A DNA stretch of 64,000 nt from contig CACZBW010000005.1 of the NCBI GenBank assembly GCA_902779575.1, positions 1-64,000 on the forward strand, given 5' to 3'. The DNA comes from an uncultured Lachnospiraceae bacterium (GTDB taxonomy: Bacteria; Bacillota; Clostridia; Lachnospirales; Lachnospiraceae). Under the pieces are notes generated by a model. The model did no database searches, was not told where the DNA came from, and saw only the letters and a list, made by a program, of their open reading frames with translations. The number at the start of each line of letters is the position of its first letter. Position 1 is the first letter of the stretch. The translations under genes and the position numbers were made by a program. Shown piece by piece: positions 7,545 to 17,114 of this stretch.

Positions 7545-9674
7545 TTACAGCTCAAGCACAAGCGGTTCTTTGCCGGTAAGTTCCACGCTGCGGCTGTCCG
7601 GGCCGCTGACGCCCACATAGAGAAGAATCTTTCCTTCAGCGGGAATTGTTCTTCCCTCTTCATCCACAACCTTGTCCAGTTCCGGGTCAAGGCTTACGAC
7701 ACATGTCCCGCTCTCTCCGGCAGCTGCCTCAATCTTGCAAAAGCCCGCCAGTCTCGGATTCGGCGTGCGAAAGGGAGAATCCACCGGATCTACGTATACT
7801 TCTATCACTTCTTTTGTGGAAACCTGTCCCCTGTTGCAGAAGCTTACAGACAGTTTTCTGCAGGACTTTTCTGCCTTCTGGCCGGACTCCGCCTGCTCCC
7901 CGGCAAGGAGCCCCGCGTCTGTCACGACCACATCGCCGTAAGTAAGCCCGTAGCCGAAGGGATACTGGGCCGGCGCATCCATATAACGGTAAGTACGTCT
8001 TTTCATGGAATAATCCGTAAACTCCGGCAGCGGATACTCCGGATCATAAAACGTAACGCAGAGTTTTCCGGACGGCGATACGTCGCCAAACAGAATCCGC
8101 GCAGCCGCAAGTCCGCCCTGCGCGCCGGGATACCAGAGCATCAGCACCGCGTCAAAATTCTCCGCCGCGTAAGACAGATCCAGATCGCTCCCGGCCATCA
8201 GACAGAGAACGGTCTTTTTTCCCTCCTCCTTCGCCGTCTGGGCGACAGCGTGAAGCAGTGCCTGCTGGGACTGAGGAAGAGACAGATCCAGTTTGTCTCC
8301 GGAAGCATAGCTGTTTCCCGCATCTCCTTCCTCTCCTTCCAGGTTCTCATTCAGGCCGACTGCCACAATCACGACATCGCTGTTCTGCGTCACAATCATC
8401 GCCTCGCTGAGGCGGTCATTCTCATAGGCCAGGTTCTCAACCTTGTTATCTCTGAGCGCGCATCCTTCAGAGTAATGGATCCTCATTGTCTCCGGGGCAG
8501 TTCTCCGGATTCCTTCCAGAAGGGTAATGTATTCAGGAGCAGTACCGTGATAATTTCCGATCAGGGCTTTCCTGTCATCCGCGTTCGGACCGACAACGCC
8601 CAGAGACCCGATTTCACGGCTGAGCGGAAGTACGCCGTCATTTTTCAGAAGAACAATTCCTTCCTCCGCGCATCTTAAGGCAAGCGCAAGATGCTCCGGA
8701 CAGCAGACTGCCGTATAGGGAATCCGGTCATACTCCGTCTCGTCAAATAAACCGAGGAGGAACCTTGTGGTGAACAGTCTGACCGCCGATTCCGTAATGG
8801 TTTCCTCCGAGATCAGCCCCTTCTTAAAGGCATCGGGAAGTACCTGATAGGTGGAGCCGCAGTTCAGGTCGCAGCCTGCATTGATCGCCATCGCGGCACT
8901 GTGCTCCGCGTCTTCCGTCACATGATGGTTCGCGTGGAAATCCTGTATCGCCCAGCAGTCGGAGACTACGTGTCCCTGGAATTTCCAGCTTCCGCGCAGA
9001 ATCTCCTGAAGAAGCGTCCTGCTGCCGCAGGCGGGTTCCCCGTTGACGCGGTTATAGCAGCCCATGACAGATTCAACGTCCGCATCCTGCACCAGCCTGC
9101 GGAAGGCAGGGAGGTATGTTTCTGCCATATCTTTCTTCGACGCGATCGCGTCAAAGGAATGCCGGACCGCCTCCGGTCCGGAATGAACCGCGAAATGCTT
9201 GGCGCAGGCAGCTGCCTTCATGAATTCTCCGTCTCCCTGCAGTCCGCGCACAAAAGCACAGCCCAGAGTCCCGGTCAGGTAGGGATCCTCCCCGTAGGTT
9301 TCCTGCCCGCGGCCCCATCTGGGATCACGGAAAATATTGATGTTCGGGGACCAGAAGGTCAGGCCTTTATAGATATCTCTGTCTCCCTGAGCGGAATAGG
9401 CATTGTATTTGGCCCGGCCTTCGGTGGCGATCACATCGCCGATCTGCTGCATCAGATCTTCATCAAATGCCGCCGCCATGCCGACCGCCTGCGGGAAGCT
9501 TGTCGCCGTTCCTGCCCGCGCAACACCGTGCAAAGCTTCATTCCACCAGTTGTATGCGGGAATTCCCAGCCTGGCAATCTCCGGAGAATCATAGCGGAGC
9601 TGAGACATCTTCTCAGCCGGCGTCATCCTTGATACCAGTTCCACCGCACGCTCATACGCTTCCTGTCTGTTCAT
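7545..9674 (-). CDS. Glycoside hydrolase family 3, beta-xylosidase-like
   Basis: The 709-residue enzyme has the usual GH3 order. The N-terminal barrel carries YNWWNEALHGVAR (about residues 41-53), a xylosidase-type signature, FRDPRWGRGQETYGEDP, KHFAVHSGPE and the nucleophile D239 in HVVSDCW. The alpha/beta C-domain (about 330-560, GIVLLKNDGVLPL) and a fibronectin-like domain follow. No signal peptide is present, so it acts on imported oligosaccharides, releasing xylose or another non-reducing sugar. Exact specificity is uncertain. The AraC regulator on the opposite strand probably controls it. Confidence 0.9.
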   Translation of the reverse strand: MNRQEAYERAVELVSRMTPAEKMSQLRYDSPEIARLGIPAYNWWNEALHGVARAGTATSFPQAVGMAAAFDEDLMQQIGDVIATEGRAKYNAYSAQGDRDIYKGLTFWSPNINIFRDPRWGRGQETYGEDPYLTGTLGCAFVRGLQGDGEFMKAAACAKHFAVHSGPEAVRHSFDAIASKKDMAETYLPAFRRLVQDADVESVMGCYNRVNGEPACGSRTLLQEILRGSWKFQGHVVSDCWAIQDFHANHHVTEDAEHSAAMAINAGCDLNCGSTYQVLPDAFKKGLISEETITESAVRLFTTRFLLGLFDETEYDRIPYTAVCCPEHLALALRCAEEGIVLLKNDGVLPLSREIGSLGVVGPNADDRKALIGNYHGTAPEYITLLEGIRRTAPETMRIHYSEGCALRDNKVENLAYENDRLSEAMIVTQNSDVVIVAVGLNENLEGEEGDAGNSYASGDKLDLSLPQSQQALLHAVAQTAKEEGKKTVLCLMAGSDLDLSYAAENFDAVLMLWYPGAQGGLAAARILFGDVSPSGKLCVTFYDPEYPLPEFTDYSMKRRTYRYMDAPAQYPFGYGLTYGDVVVTDAGLLAGEQAESGQKAEKSCRKLSVSFCNRGQVSTKEVIEVYVDPVDSPFRTPNPRLAGFCKIEAAAGESGTCVVSLDPELDKVVDEEGRTIPAEGKILLYVGVSGPDSRSVELTGKEPLVLEL

Positions 9675-9951
9675 ACTGCCCTCCCTTTCTTTGCTCCTGT
9701 CTCACTGCCCGGACGGGCTGCGGGCTTCCTTTTTATTTATTTTCACTCTATCACCGGATACCTGCTTTATCTCTTAAATTCTTGCTTCTCTTTTCAGAAT
9801 TGTTGCGGTAATCATTTTTTCAGAATCGACATATTGCATAATAATCCCGGGAATGATTTCCGTTTTTTGTGTTTCATATGAGGTAACTGCGGAAAATCGC
9901 AGACAAGGCAGAAGCTTTTGACCAGTCAGCCGCAGGATTTCCTGATTTTTA

Positions 9952-9980
9952 TTGACACAAAATCGCAATTATTCTATTCT
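9952..9980 (+). promoter_or_regulatory. Consensus promoter for the AraC regulator
   Basis: TTGACA (9952-9957), 17-nt spacer and TATTCT (9975-9980), about 95 nt before the regulator start. The region 9675-10075 otherwise holds only the 5' leaders of the two divergent genes. Confidence 0.7.
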
Positions 9981-10075
9981 GATTTCAGATGATAATGCTT
10001 TTATTTCAGTCTGTTTCTGCTGACAGGAGCCGGGCGTAAGCGGCTGAATATATGCAGGGAGAGAGGGATAAAGAT

Positions 10076-10930
10076 ATGATCGAGAATCTGAACGGAACTC
10101 ACGAAACGGTAAATTACCGGGAGAATACGAACCTCAGAATCTATGACAATGTAGAGTATGAAGAATACCCGCTTCACTGGCATTCCCCGATTGAAATCCT
10201 GATGCCGGTGCGGTCTGAATATGTGTTTGAATACAACGATGCCCTGTGCACCCTTCGGGAGGGAGATATTGCCATAATCTGTCCTGCCGTCCTGCACCAT
10301 CTGTTTCCGTCCGAAGGCGAGCGCTATATCATCCAGGCGGAGATGACCTCGGTTCTCAATCTGCGCGAGATCAGTTCCATTCTGTCCATGATCTATCCGG
10401 CGGCAGTCATCACTCCGGAGCAGTATCCCGACATCTATCCCCGTGTTTCTCAGCAGGTCCGTGAGATCATGAGGGATTATCAGACCGGGGATTCCTTCTT
10501 CGAATCGTCCATCTACTCCCGCCTGATCGAAATCTTTGTCCTGCTTGGCAGGAATTTTGCCTCTTCATCCCGGCGTTTTGCTGATGATGACTCGCGGCAG
10601 AAGAAATATGTGGAGAAATTCATTGACGTCTGCAGTTATATAGAAGACCACTGCACGGAAAACCTGAGCCTTGAAGACGCCGCGCGCTTTTCCGGCTTCT
10701 CCAAGTACCATTTTACCCGCCTGTTTAAGCAGTTTACGGGTACAACCTACTACCGCTATCTGAACCAGAAGCGGATTGCCCGGGCGGAGCAAGCGCTTGC
10801 CGACCCCGCGCTGTCCATTACGGACGTGGCCATGGAGAGCGGTTTCCCGAGCATGTCCGCGTTCATCCGTATGTTCCACATCACAAAGGGGTGTACACCT
10901 TCCCAGTTCAGAAAGATGTATCACCCCTGA
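10076..10930 (+). CDS. AraC-family regulator with cupin sensor domain
   Basis: Of 284 residues, the N-terminal half is a cupin-like ligand domain (HWHSPIEILMPV, then REGDIAIICPAVLHH) and the last 100 residues carry two helix-turn-helix motifs (LSLEDAARFSGFSKYHFTRLFKQFTG and ITDVAMESGFPSMSAFIRMF). The ATG at 10076 is preferred to the one at 10052 because GAGAGG lies about 10 nt upstream of it. It is divergent from the xylosidase gene and probably activates it in response to a sugar. It ends convergently with the AAA+ ATPase gene. Confidence 0.9.
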   Translation: MIENLNGTHETVNYRENTNLRIYDNVEYEEYPLHWHSPIEILMPVRSEYVFEYNDALCTLREGDIAIICPAVLHHLFPSEGERYIIQAEMTSVLNLREISSILSMIYPAAVITPEQYPDIYPRVSQQVREIMRDYQTGDSFFESSIYSRLIEIFVLLGRNFASSSRRFADDDSRQKKYVEKFIDVCSYIEDHCTENLSLEDAARFSGFSKYHFTRLFKQFTGTTYYRYLNQKRIARAEQALADPALSITDVAMESGFPSMSAFIRMFHITKGCTPSQFRKMYHP

Positions 10931-10969
10931 TGTCTGACGGAAGCGGAAACTGTGGATCATAAACATCCG

Positions 10970-12766
10970 TCAGCCGCGCAGCAGAGCCTGCGTGCGGGCC
11001 GCGTCAAATTCCACTTCAGTCCTGTTTTCTGTCTCAATCTCATACAGGGCGTTTCCGGCCAGATGCTCCGCGGCCTGTTCCAGGTCTCTGCAGCCCGGGC
11101 GGTCCCTGTATAGCTCTATGATCGCGTCCACCGCTTCCGGCAGAATGCGGCACTCCTCTTTCTTCATTCCCATCCTGCGTAGAACCTTGGGCAGGGAATA
11201 ATCCCGGAAAATGATCTTTTTTTCTTCCGGCGTGTAATCCGGTATGTCGATCACCGCAAAACGGGAAATCAGAGGCTCTGAAATGCGGTCTTTGTCGTTG
11301 GCTGTGGCGATCGGATAAACGCCCCCGGTCGGAATCTGGCACTCCATATAGTTGTCGGTGAAGCCCAGATTGTCCAGCAGCGTCAGCAGCGTATCCGCCG
11401 GATTTCCGTTCTGCCCCTCATTGTCCGCCTTGTCCAGCTCATTGATCACGAAGACAACATTGGAACTTCCCGTCATGGAGAAAGCTTCCATAATCCGGCC
11501 CGGCCTGGCATTTGAATAGATGCGGGGCGTTCCGGTCAGTGCTTCCGGATCCCTTACGGTACTCATGTCAAATATCGCCGAAGGGATCTTCAGGATCCTG
11601 GCTACCGCGTAGGCAATCTGCGACTTTCCCGTTCCGGCGGGTCCCGCCAGAAGAAGGCCGTAGCTTGGAAGCGTATGCGTCCGGTTGATCTGTATGATCG
11701 TCTCGATTACCCTCTGTTTGACTTTCTCCAGCCCGTACAGTTCCTCATCGAGAATTCTCCTGGCTTCCACCGGATCTATGGGATCAAAATAGGAACTCTT
11801 CCATTTCACCTGCAGCATCATGGAGAGGGCGCGCCGCGCATGCCGCTTCTCATCCTGGTTTCCGCTGTCCCCTCCTGCCAGCACGATATTTTTCCGCGCC
11901 CACTGACGGATATTTCCCGGCAGGGTATCCGAGCAGCAGTCCATAAAGCTGACAATATCCGACAGATCGCTCAGCGTCATCTGCTCCGGCACTTCCTCCT
12001 CCGGCGCCTGCAGGATGGAGGTCCGGATCCGCTCGATCATATACTGGAGAAAGTTGTCTTCCATGGCCGTGAAGGAACTGCCGTCCCTCGGCGGATCCAC
12101 CGCCTTCAGGCGGTAGACATAGAAGCGGCCGTTCTCCTGGGATCCGGAAAGGCGCACACAGATATGGTGCATTCCGAGCCAGGAAAAAATCTTTCTGAAA
12201 CGGATATCCGCCCCGTTTATGGAAAGCCGCGACATATGGTTTCTTTCGCCGCCGTCATAGTATTCGAAATCCAGCGCCCGCTCGGGGTTCGTAAACGCGC
12301 CGGTGATCCGGTGCGGGATCTCAGTTCCTTCCGGAACGTCCAGAATCAGAATGATCTTGTGAGGGAGATCCGTCTTATTCTGGCTGGGAAAAATCCGGTA
12401 GACCGTATCCGGATCCGGACGCCGCTCTTCCTGTTTCTTCCCTTCCAGGGATTTCTCCTGCATCTCCCTTTCCCGGGCCTGGTCGTCCCGGGCGATCCTG
12501 CGCATCTTCGCCGCTTCCGGATCCGGAACGCGGTGGGCGTGCTTCTTCTTCTCCCGTTCAATCTGCTCCTTATGGACAGGAATCACCAGCCCCATATTCT
12601 TAAGGACATCCAGGTATTCGTCGACCTGGGCGTCTGTCACGTCTCCCCCGCTCTCAATACAGGCGTCATTCCAGATCCCTTCCAGCTCCGCCATATAGTG
12701 GGGTTCCATATTGGGGGAGAATGCAAGGGCATTCTCCTCAAGAATCTGCTCGATTGTTTTTACCAT
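10970..12766 (-). CDS. Lon-like AAA+ ATPase without a protease domain
   Basis: The 598-residue protein has an acidic N-terminal half (about 1-330) that I cannot assign, including a Lys/Glu/Arg-rich helical segment near 68-115. A Lon-type AAA+ module follows: the linker LDEELYGLEKVKQRVIETI, Walker A GPAGTGKS near 380, Walker B VVFVINELDKAD near 435, sensor 1 YPIATAND near 480, and a Lon-like alpha domain (GCRDLEQAAEHLAG). The Ser-Lys protease domain of Lon is missing; the protein ends right after the alpha domain. It follows the permuted GH3 gene by 19 nt on the same strand. An ATP-driven unfoldase or remodeller is the likely activity; its client is unknown. Confidence 0.8.
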   Translation of the reverse strand: MVKTIEQILEENALAFSPNMEPHYMAELEGIWNDACIESGGDVTDAQVDEYLDVLKNMGLVIPVHKEQIEREKKKHAHRVPDPEAAKMRRIARDDQAREREMQEKSLEGKKQEERRPDPDTVYRIFPSQNKTDLPHKIILILDVPEGTEIPHRITGAFTNPERALDFEYYDGGERNHMSRLSINGADIRFRKIFSWLGMHHICVRLSGSQENGRFYVYRLKAVDPPRDGSSFTAMEDNFLQYMIERIRTSILQAPEEEVPEQMTLSDLSDIVSFMDCCSDTLPGNIRQWARKNIVLAGGDSGNQDEKRHARRALSMMLQVKWKSSYFDPIDPVEARRILDEELYGLEKVKQRVIETIIQINRTHTLPSYGLLLAGPAGTGKSQIAYAVARILKIPSAIFDMSTVRDPEALTGTPRIYSNARPGRIMEAFSMTGSSNVVFVINELDKADNEGQNGNPADTLLTLLDNLGFTDNYMECQIPTGGVYPIATANDKDRISEPLISRFAVIDIPDYTPEEKKIIFRDYSLPKVLRRMGMKKEECRILPEAVDAIIELYRDRPGCRDLEQAAEHLAGNALYEIETENRTEVEFDAARTQALLRG

Positions 12767-12785
12767 TTTCTTTTCCCGTACTGTA

Positions 12786-15212
12786 TCAGGCCAGTCTCAG
12801 GATCATCCTGAGAATCCTTCCGGCACATGCGCGGACTTCTTCTCCGGTCAGAATCCCTGCCTCCACTGCTTCCTTCACTCTTTCCGGATAGCCGGCGGCC
12901 ATCTTGACATCATTTCCCGCGCCGGTCTCCAGCGGATGGTCTCCGTGCGTCCACCAGTCTGTGGTAACAATTCCCTCAAATCCCCATTCTTCCCGGAGGA
13001 TCCCGGTCAGGAGATCTCTGTTTTCCGAAGTATGAACCCCGTTCAGGAGATTGTAGGAAGACATGACCGTAAGAGGCTGTTCATTTTTAACGATCAGTTC
13101 GAAGGCTCTCAGGTAAATCTCCCTGAGTGCCCGCTCTGACACTCTTGAATCGCTGTCCTTACGGTTCGTCTCTTTATTATTGGCGCAGAAATGCTTGACG
13201 CTTACTCCGACCTTCTGCGACTGTACCCCGTGCACCAGGGCGCCTGCGCACAATCCGGCCACCAGCGGATCCTCCGAATAATACTCGAAGTTTCTTCCGC
13301 AGAGAGGGCTTCTGTGAATATTGACCGCAGGCGCCAGCCAGATCCCGATATTATTCTCCTTCACTTCCATGGCCGCTGCTTCGCCGACATGTTCGATCAG
13401 ATCCCTGTCCCAGGTGCAGGCAAGAGCGGTTGCGCAGGGCCAGGCCGTAGTCGTAACGCCGCATTCAGGCCGGATCCGGAGACCTGCGGGGCCGTCCGCG
13501 GTCATCACATTGGGCACGCCGTACGCAGGCAGATTGCCCATGCCGAAGGTGTTGGCGACGCCGGTGTTCGGCTGGCCGCCAAGAAGAGCGATCATATCTT
13601 CCAGCGGCAGCTGGTCCAGAAATTCATCCAGACTGTTCCTTCCTTCCGCGACATCCTCCAGAAGGATGCGTCCGCCCGCAGACTCCCTGTCCGCGAAGCA
13701 GACTCCTTCCGGGAAGGAGGCAACAGGCCTCTTCCCTTCCCCTGCGGCAAAGTCCGGGGCTTCCGGCAGGCAGGGACGGTCCTCGGGGCCGGAGACAGGC
13801 AGCTTTTCAAAACTGCCGTCCGCGAGCATCCTCTTTTCCAGCAGATGGGGCCCGGCCTTCCCGGAAAGCTGCTCGACTGTCACCGTCTCATCGATCTGCA
13901 GCGTGAAAGGTACTTCCTGGAGGCTGCGGATATGATTGCCCACATAGAAGCGGTACTCGCCCGTTTCCAGAATCCAGGCCGACCTGCGCACTTTGCCCAG
14001 GTCATCATAGGACGCAAGGTTCCTGAGCGGGAAATTAAGATTCAGTACCTGGCTTACCCCCGGCCCAAGGAAGCCTGTTTTTGCAAAGGAAACCAGGGTC
14101 AGCGCGGGTTTTCCGAGTTTTCCCTGAGGCAGCGCCGCATAGACCTGCACGACCTCCTTACCGGGAATCATGGATAGATTGGTCACTTTTACGGACAATA
14201 TAATCTCATCCTTTAAGCGCTGGCAGAAGACCGGCATCATAAGAAATTCCGAATAGGACAGTCCGAATCCGAACGGATAGCAGACTTTTTCCTTCGCACC
14301 CGGAATGGTTTCAAAATACCGGTATCCCACATAGATATCTTCCGTATAATCCACATGATCGGCACTCTCATGAAAGCTTTCCGTCGAAGGATAGTCCTCC
14401 AGGCTCCGCGCAAATGTATCCGTCAGATGTCCGCATGGATTGACGTCCCCGGTCAGTACGTCAGCGGCTGCCAGTCCACCCTCGATCCCTCCCTGCCAGG
14501 CAAGAAGGGCGCCCTGAATCCGGTCATTGTCCTTAAACCATGAAGTATCCACCATGCCGCCCACATTCAGGACGACAATTACTTTTGGAAATGCCGCGCA
14601 GAGCTTTTCAGCCAGTTTTCGTTCCGCCTCCGTCAGGCAGAAATCCCCGTTTTCAAACAGGGATGCGGACAGATCAAACATCCTCTGCTCTCCCGGGTCC
14701 AGCTTATAGGAATCCGTAACCACCGTCTTCCTGTCCCAGCCTTCCCCCGAAAAGCGGGAAACTGTAAATACAGCCGTATCCGCGAACTGAACGGCTTCCT
14801 CAAAAAGGCCTTCGGGAAGCTCCGGTTCCCTGGTCATCCCGGGTTCGGCTCCCCCCGCATACTGCGCGGCGACATTGCCTTCATAGAATTCAGCGAGCTT
14901 ATGGAAGACTTCCACTTTGCCTTCCTGCTCCTTGATCTTCATTCCCTCGTAGATATTACGGGTATAAGCGACTGTTACATCGCCGCTTCCGCCGCCGCCC
15001 TTCACATAGTCTGCGGTACCTTTCCCGAAGAGGGCGATCTTTGTCCCCTGCTTCAGCGGCAGAATACCTCCTTCATTCTTCAGAAGAACCATCCCCTCCG
15101 AGGCGGCTGCCCGGGACAGCTCAATGTGTTCCTTTGATCCGGTTATCCTTATGCCGTCTTCGCCCAGAGGCAGACAGGGCTGATACAAAAATCTCGCCCA
15201 TCCGCTTTTCAT
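12786..15212 (-). CDS. Glycoside hydrolase family 3 with reversed domain order
   Basis: The 808-residue protein begins with the alpha/beta GH3 C-domain (GMVLLKNEGGILPLK, residues about 40-54, then AWQGGIEGGLAAADVLTG near 250), continues with a fibronectin-like domain (about 340-420) and a linker, and ends with the catalytic barrel (about 530-808: GLRI, KHFCANNKETNR, nucleophile D752 in VTTDWW). This order is known in some rumen-type beta-glucosidases, for example from Butyrivibrio and Ruminococcus. No signal peptide is visible. GGAGG precedes the ATG. Likely a cytoplasmic beta-glucosidase; the substrate is inferred. It forms an operon with the AAA+ ATPase. Confidence 0.9.
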   Translation of the reverse strand: MKSGWARFLYQPCLPLGEDGIRITGSKEHIELSRAAASEGMVLLKNEGGILPLKQGTKIALFGKGTADYVKGGGGSGDVTVAYTRNIYEGMKIKEQEGKVEVFHKLAEFYEGNVAAQYAGGAEPGMTREPELPEGLFEEAVQFADTAVFTVSRFSGEGWDRKTVVTDSYKLDPGEQRMFDLSASLFENGDFCLTEAERKLAEKLCAAFPKVIVVLNVGGMVDTSWFKDNDRIQGALLAWQGGIEGGLAAADVLTGDVNPCGHLTDTFARSLEDYPSTESFHESADHVDYTEDIYVGYRYFETIPGAKEKVCYPFGFGLSYSEFLMMPVFCQRLKDEIILSVKVTNLSMIPGKEVVQVYAALPQGKLGKPALTLVSFAKTGFLGPGVSQVLNLNFPLRNLASYDDLGKVRRSAWILETGEYRFYVGNHIRSLQEVPFTLQIDETVTVEQLSGKAGPHLLEKRMLADGSFEKLPVSGPEDRPCLPEAPDFAAGEGKRPVASFPEGVCFADRESAGGRILLEDVAEGRNSLDEFLDQLPLEDMIALLGGQPNTGVANTFGMGNLPAYGVPNVMTADGPAGLRIRPECGVTTTAWPCATALACTWDRDLIEHVGEAAAMEVKENNIGIWLAPAVNIHRSPLCGRNFEYYSEDPLVAGLCAGALVHGVQSQKVGVSVKHFCANNKETNRKDSDSRVSERALREIYLRAFELIVKNEQPLTVMSSYNLLNGVHTSENRDLLTGILREEWGFEGIVTTDWWTHGDHPLETGAGNDVKMAAGYPERVKEAVEAGILTGEEVRACAGRILRMILRLA

Positions 15213-15334
15213 CTTTTTCTTCCTCCGTAACGTCCAAATGAGAAGCCATTTTCAAACTTTTATCAGACTGCTGCTACCTGTTCACAGCCTTCCGCGCGGC
15301 GGATCAAATGCCGGAAACAGCAGCCTTATTCCGC

Positions 15335-15378
15335 AAAACAGGGTATGCACGGCAGATGGCGCTGCCGGACATACCCTG
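15335..15378 (-). terminator. Terminator after the DUF1292 gene
   Basis: CAGGGTATG (15339-15347) pairs with CATACCCTG (15370-15378), with an inner GGCAG/CTGCC stem, and TTTTGCGG follows on the minus strand. It lies about 210 nt after the DUF1292 stop. No gene is seen in 15213-15585. Confidence 0.6.
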
Positions 15379-15585
15379 CAATAAACATCTGCGAAGTCAG
15401 TCCGTATCCGCAGTCCCTGCATGCCGCAGACGGCAGTGCGTCACGCCCCGTCAAAACGTTCCGCCCAGGGATGCTTCCGGCAACTGAACAACTCTTCGCA
15501 GAAAGAATTATACTACACATCCCTGCAGTTATCAACAGCGCGGCCGACCGCTCCTGTCCCTGTCACCGGGCAGGGCCTGCCGCTT

Positions 15586-15954
15586 TTACTCTGTATCGGA
15601 CGACATTCGTTCCTGGAAGATCTGGAATACTCCTTCGAGTACCTTCCGGCTTGTGACCGGCTCCACAGAATATTCCGGTTCGAAATCCTTATTGACCTTC
15701 ACCTCGTTCAGGCGGACAATGGTCACTTCGAAGTTTGTGTTTTCATCGCCGACGGTGATATCCTCATCCGCAAGCAGAACCATATACTGTTTCCCTTTAT
15801 ACTCAACGGTATCCATCAGATGGAAGGATTGATAAGACCCGTCCTCCATGGGAAGCACAATCGTCTCGCCTTCGATCTCCACACCGCTGTCCTCAGGCTC
15901 ATTAAAGCCCGGGATGATTACTTTCTTATCGTCTTTGTTTTTGAAAAATCCCAT
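15586..15954 (-). CDS. DUF1292-like small protein
   Basis: The 122-residue protein contains a stretch resembling DUF1292 (IVLPMEDGSYQSFHLMDTVEYKGKQYMVLL, about 33-62), a small beta-rich domain common in Firmicutes and of unknown function. The ATG at 15954 follows AGGAGG; the frame is open 14 codons further but without a ribosome binding site. It is monocistronic between a promoter at 16083-16111 and a terminator at 15335-15378. Confidence 0.75.
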   Translation of the reverse strand: MGFFKNKDDKKVIIPGFNEPEDSGVEIEGETIVLPMEDGSYQSFHLMDTVEYKGKQYMVLLADEDITVGDENTNFEVTIVRLNEVKVNKDFEPEYSVEPVTSRKVLEGVFQIFQERMSSDTE

Positions 15955-16082
15955 ATTTTCCTCCTGATTGAAAAACACACCGGCCTTCCTGCCCACGCAC
16001 GGGCAGGGACATATTTCACTGTACTTTACAGCGCCGCCGCTTCACCGTATCCGGATGATCTGCTTTCTCTCACATATTCAAC

Positions 16083-16111
16083 ATCATCGCAATACTTGGC
16101 AGTCTTGTCAA
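16083..16111 (-). promoter_or_regulatory. Putative promoter of the DUF1292 gene
   Basis: TTGACA (16111-16106), 17-nt spacer and GATGAT (16088-16083). The -35 box is perfect; the -10 box is weak. Confidence 0.45.
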
Positions 16112-16196
16112 GAAGGATCTTTTGGGAACGCCGTCCGCTTCCGGGCACAGCGCCGTTCTCTCCGGCATGGCAGCCGCTGATCTTTTCCTTGTAACG

Positions 16197-16225
16197 GAAA
16201 AGGACAGGCGCGGCGCGCCTGTCCT
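16197..16225 (-). terminator. Terminator of the sugar ABC transporter operon
   Basis: A 10 to 12-bp GC-rich stem (AGGACAGGCGCG with GCGCGCCTGTCCT) is followed on the minus strand by TTTTCC, 21 nt after the permease stop. Confidence 0.8.
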
Positions 16226-16245
16226 CCCGGAACAGTAAGGTCCTT

Positions 16246-17103
16246 TTATTCTTTTACACCGCCCGCGGTTACTCCGCCCACGATATTCTTGGACAGAATC
16301 AGATAGACAATGATGACAGGGAAGATGGAGAATGCGATCATTGCATAGACCTGCCCCATATCAAACTTCAGCCAGTCCGCGGCACGAAGCTGCGCGATCA
16401 GGATGGGAAGCGTCTTCTTGTTGTCGCTGGAAAGAACCAGTGAAGGAATAAAGTAATTGTTCCAGCTGGATACGAAGGTGAAGATCGCCTGTACGGCAAT
16501 CGCCGGACGCATCAGCGGGGTAGCGATCGAGTTGAAGGTTCTCAGCTCGCCGGCGCCGTCGATTCTGGCCGCCTCGATCAGAGCGCTCGGAAGGTTCGCT
16601 TCCATATACTGCTTCATATAGAAGAATGTAACCGGAGCCGCGATTGTAGGTACAATCAGAGGAATAAAGCTGTTCAGGAGCTTCATGTTGCGGACCAGCT
16701 GTACGAAACCGAGAGCGGTAACCTGCGTCGGAATCATCATGATCGCAAGAATGAAGGTGAAAAGGAATTTTTTCAGCTTAAAATCATATACCTGGATCGC
16801 GTAAGCCGTCATCGTTGAGAAATAGGTAGACAGCAGCGCGCTGAGGCTGGCGATGATCAGGGAGTTCAGCATACCGCGGAGCACCGGGAGAGACCCGTGG
16901 AACAGATTGTTCAGATTCTCAAAAAGGTGCGTACTCGGGATTGCGGTAAATCCGCGGCTCAGCTCACCATTGGATCTTGTCGCGTTGATAAACAGTACAT
17001 AAAACCAGAACAGGCAGAGGAAGGAGATAATCGTGAGCACTGTATAAGCCACTGCTCTTCTGGCATGAACCGAATTTCTTTCTTTTCTTTCTCTTTCAGT
17101 CAT
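16246..17103 (-). CDS. Carbohydrate ABC transporter permease, MalG/CUT1 type
   Basis: The 285-residue membrane protein has six predicted transmembrane segments and the EAA loop that contacts the ATPase (EAARIDGAGELRTFNSIATPL, about 183-203). GAGGTGA precedes the ATG. It is the last gene of a binding protein-permease-permease operon. No ATPase gene is present, which is usual for Gram-positive CUT1 systems that share a common MsmK-type ATPase. Confidence 0.93.
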   Translation of the reverse strand: MTERERKERNSVHARRAVAYTVLTIISFLCLFWFYVLFINATRSNGELSRGFTAIPSTHLFENLNNLFHGSLPVLRGMLNSLIIASLSALLSTYFSTMTAYAIQVYDFKLKKFLFTFILAIMMIPTQVTALGFVQLVRNMKLLNSFIPLIVPTIAAPVTFFYMKQYMEANLPSALIEAARIDGAGELRTFNSIATPLMRPAIAVQAIFTFVSSWNNYFIPSLVLSSDNKKTLPILIAQLRAADWLKFDMGQVYAMIAFSIFPVIIVYLILSKNIVGGVTAGGVKE

Positions 17104-17114
17104 GTCCGTTCACC

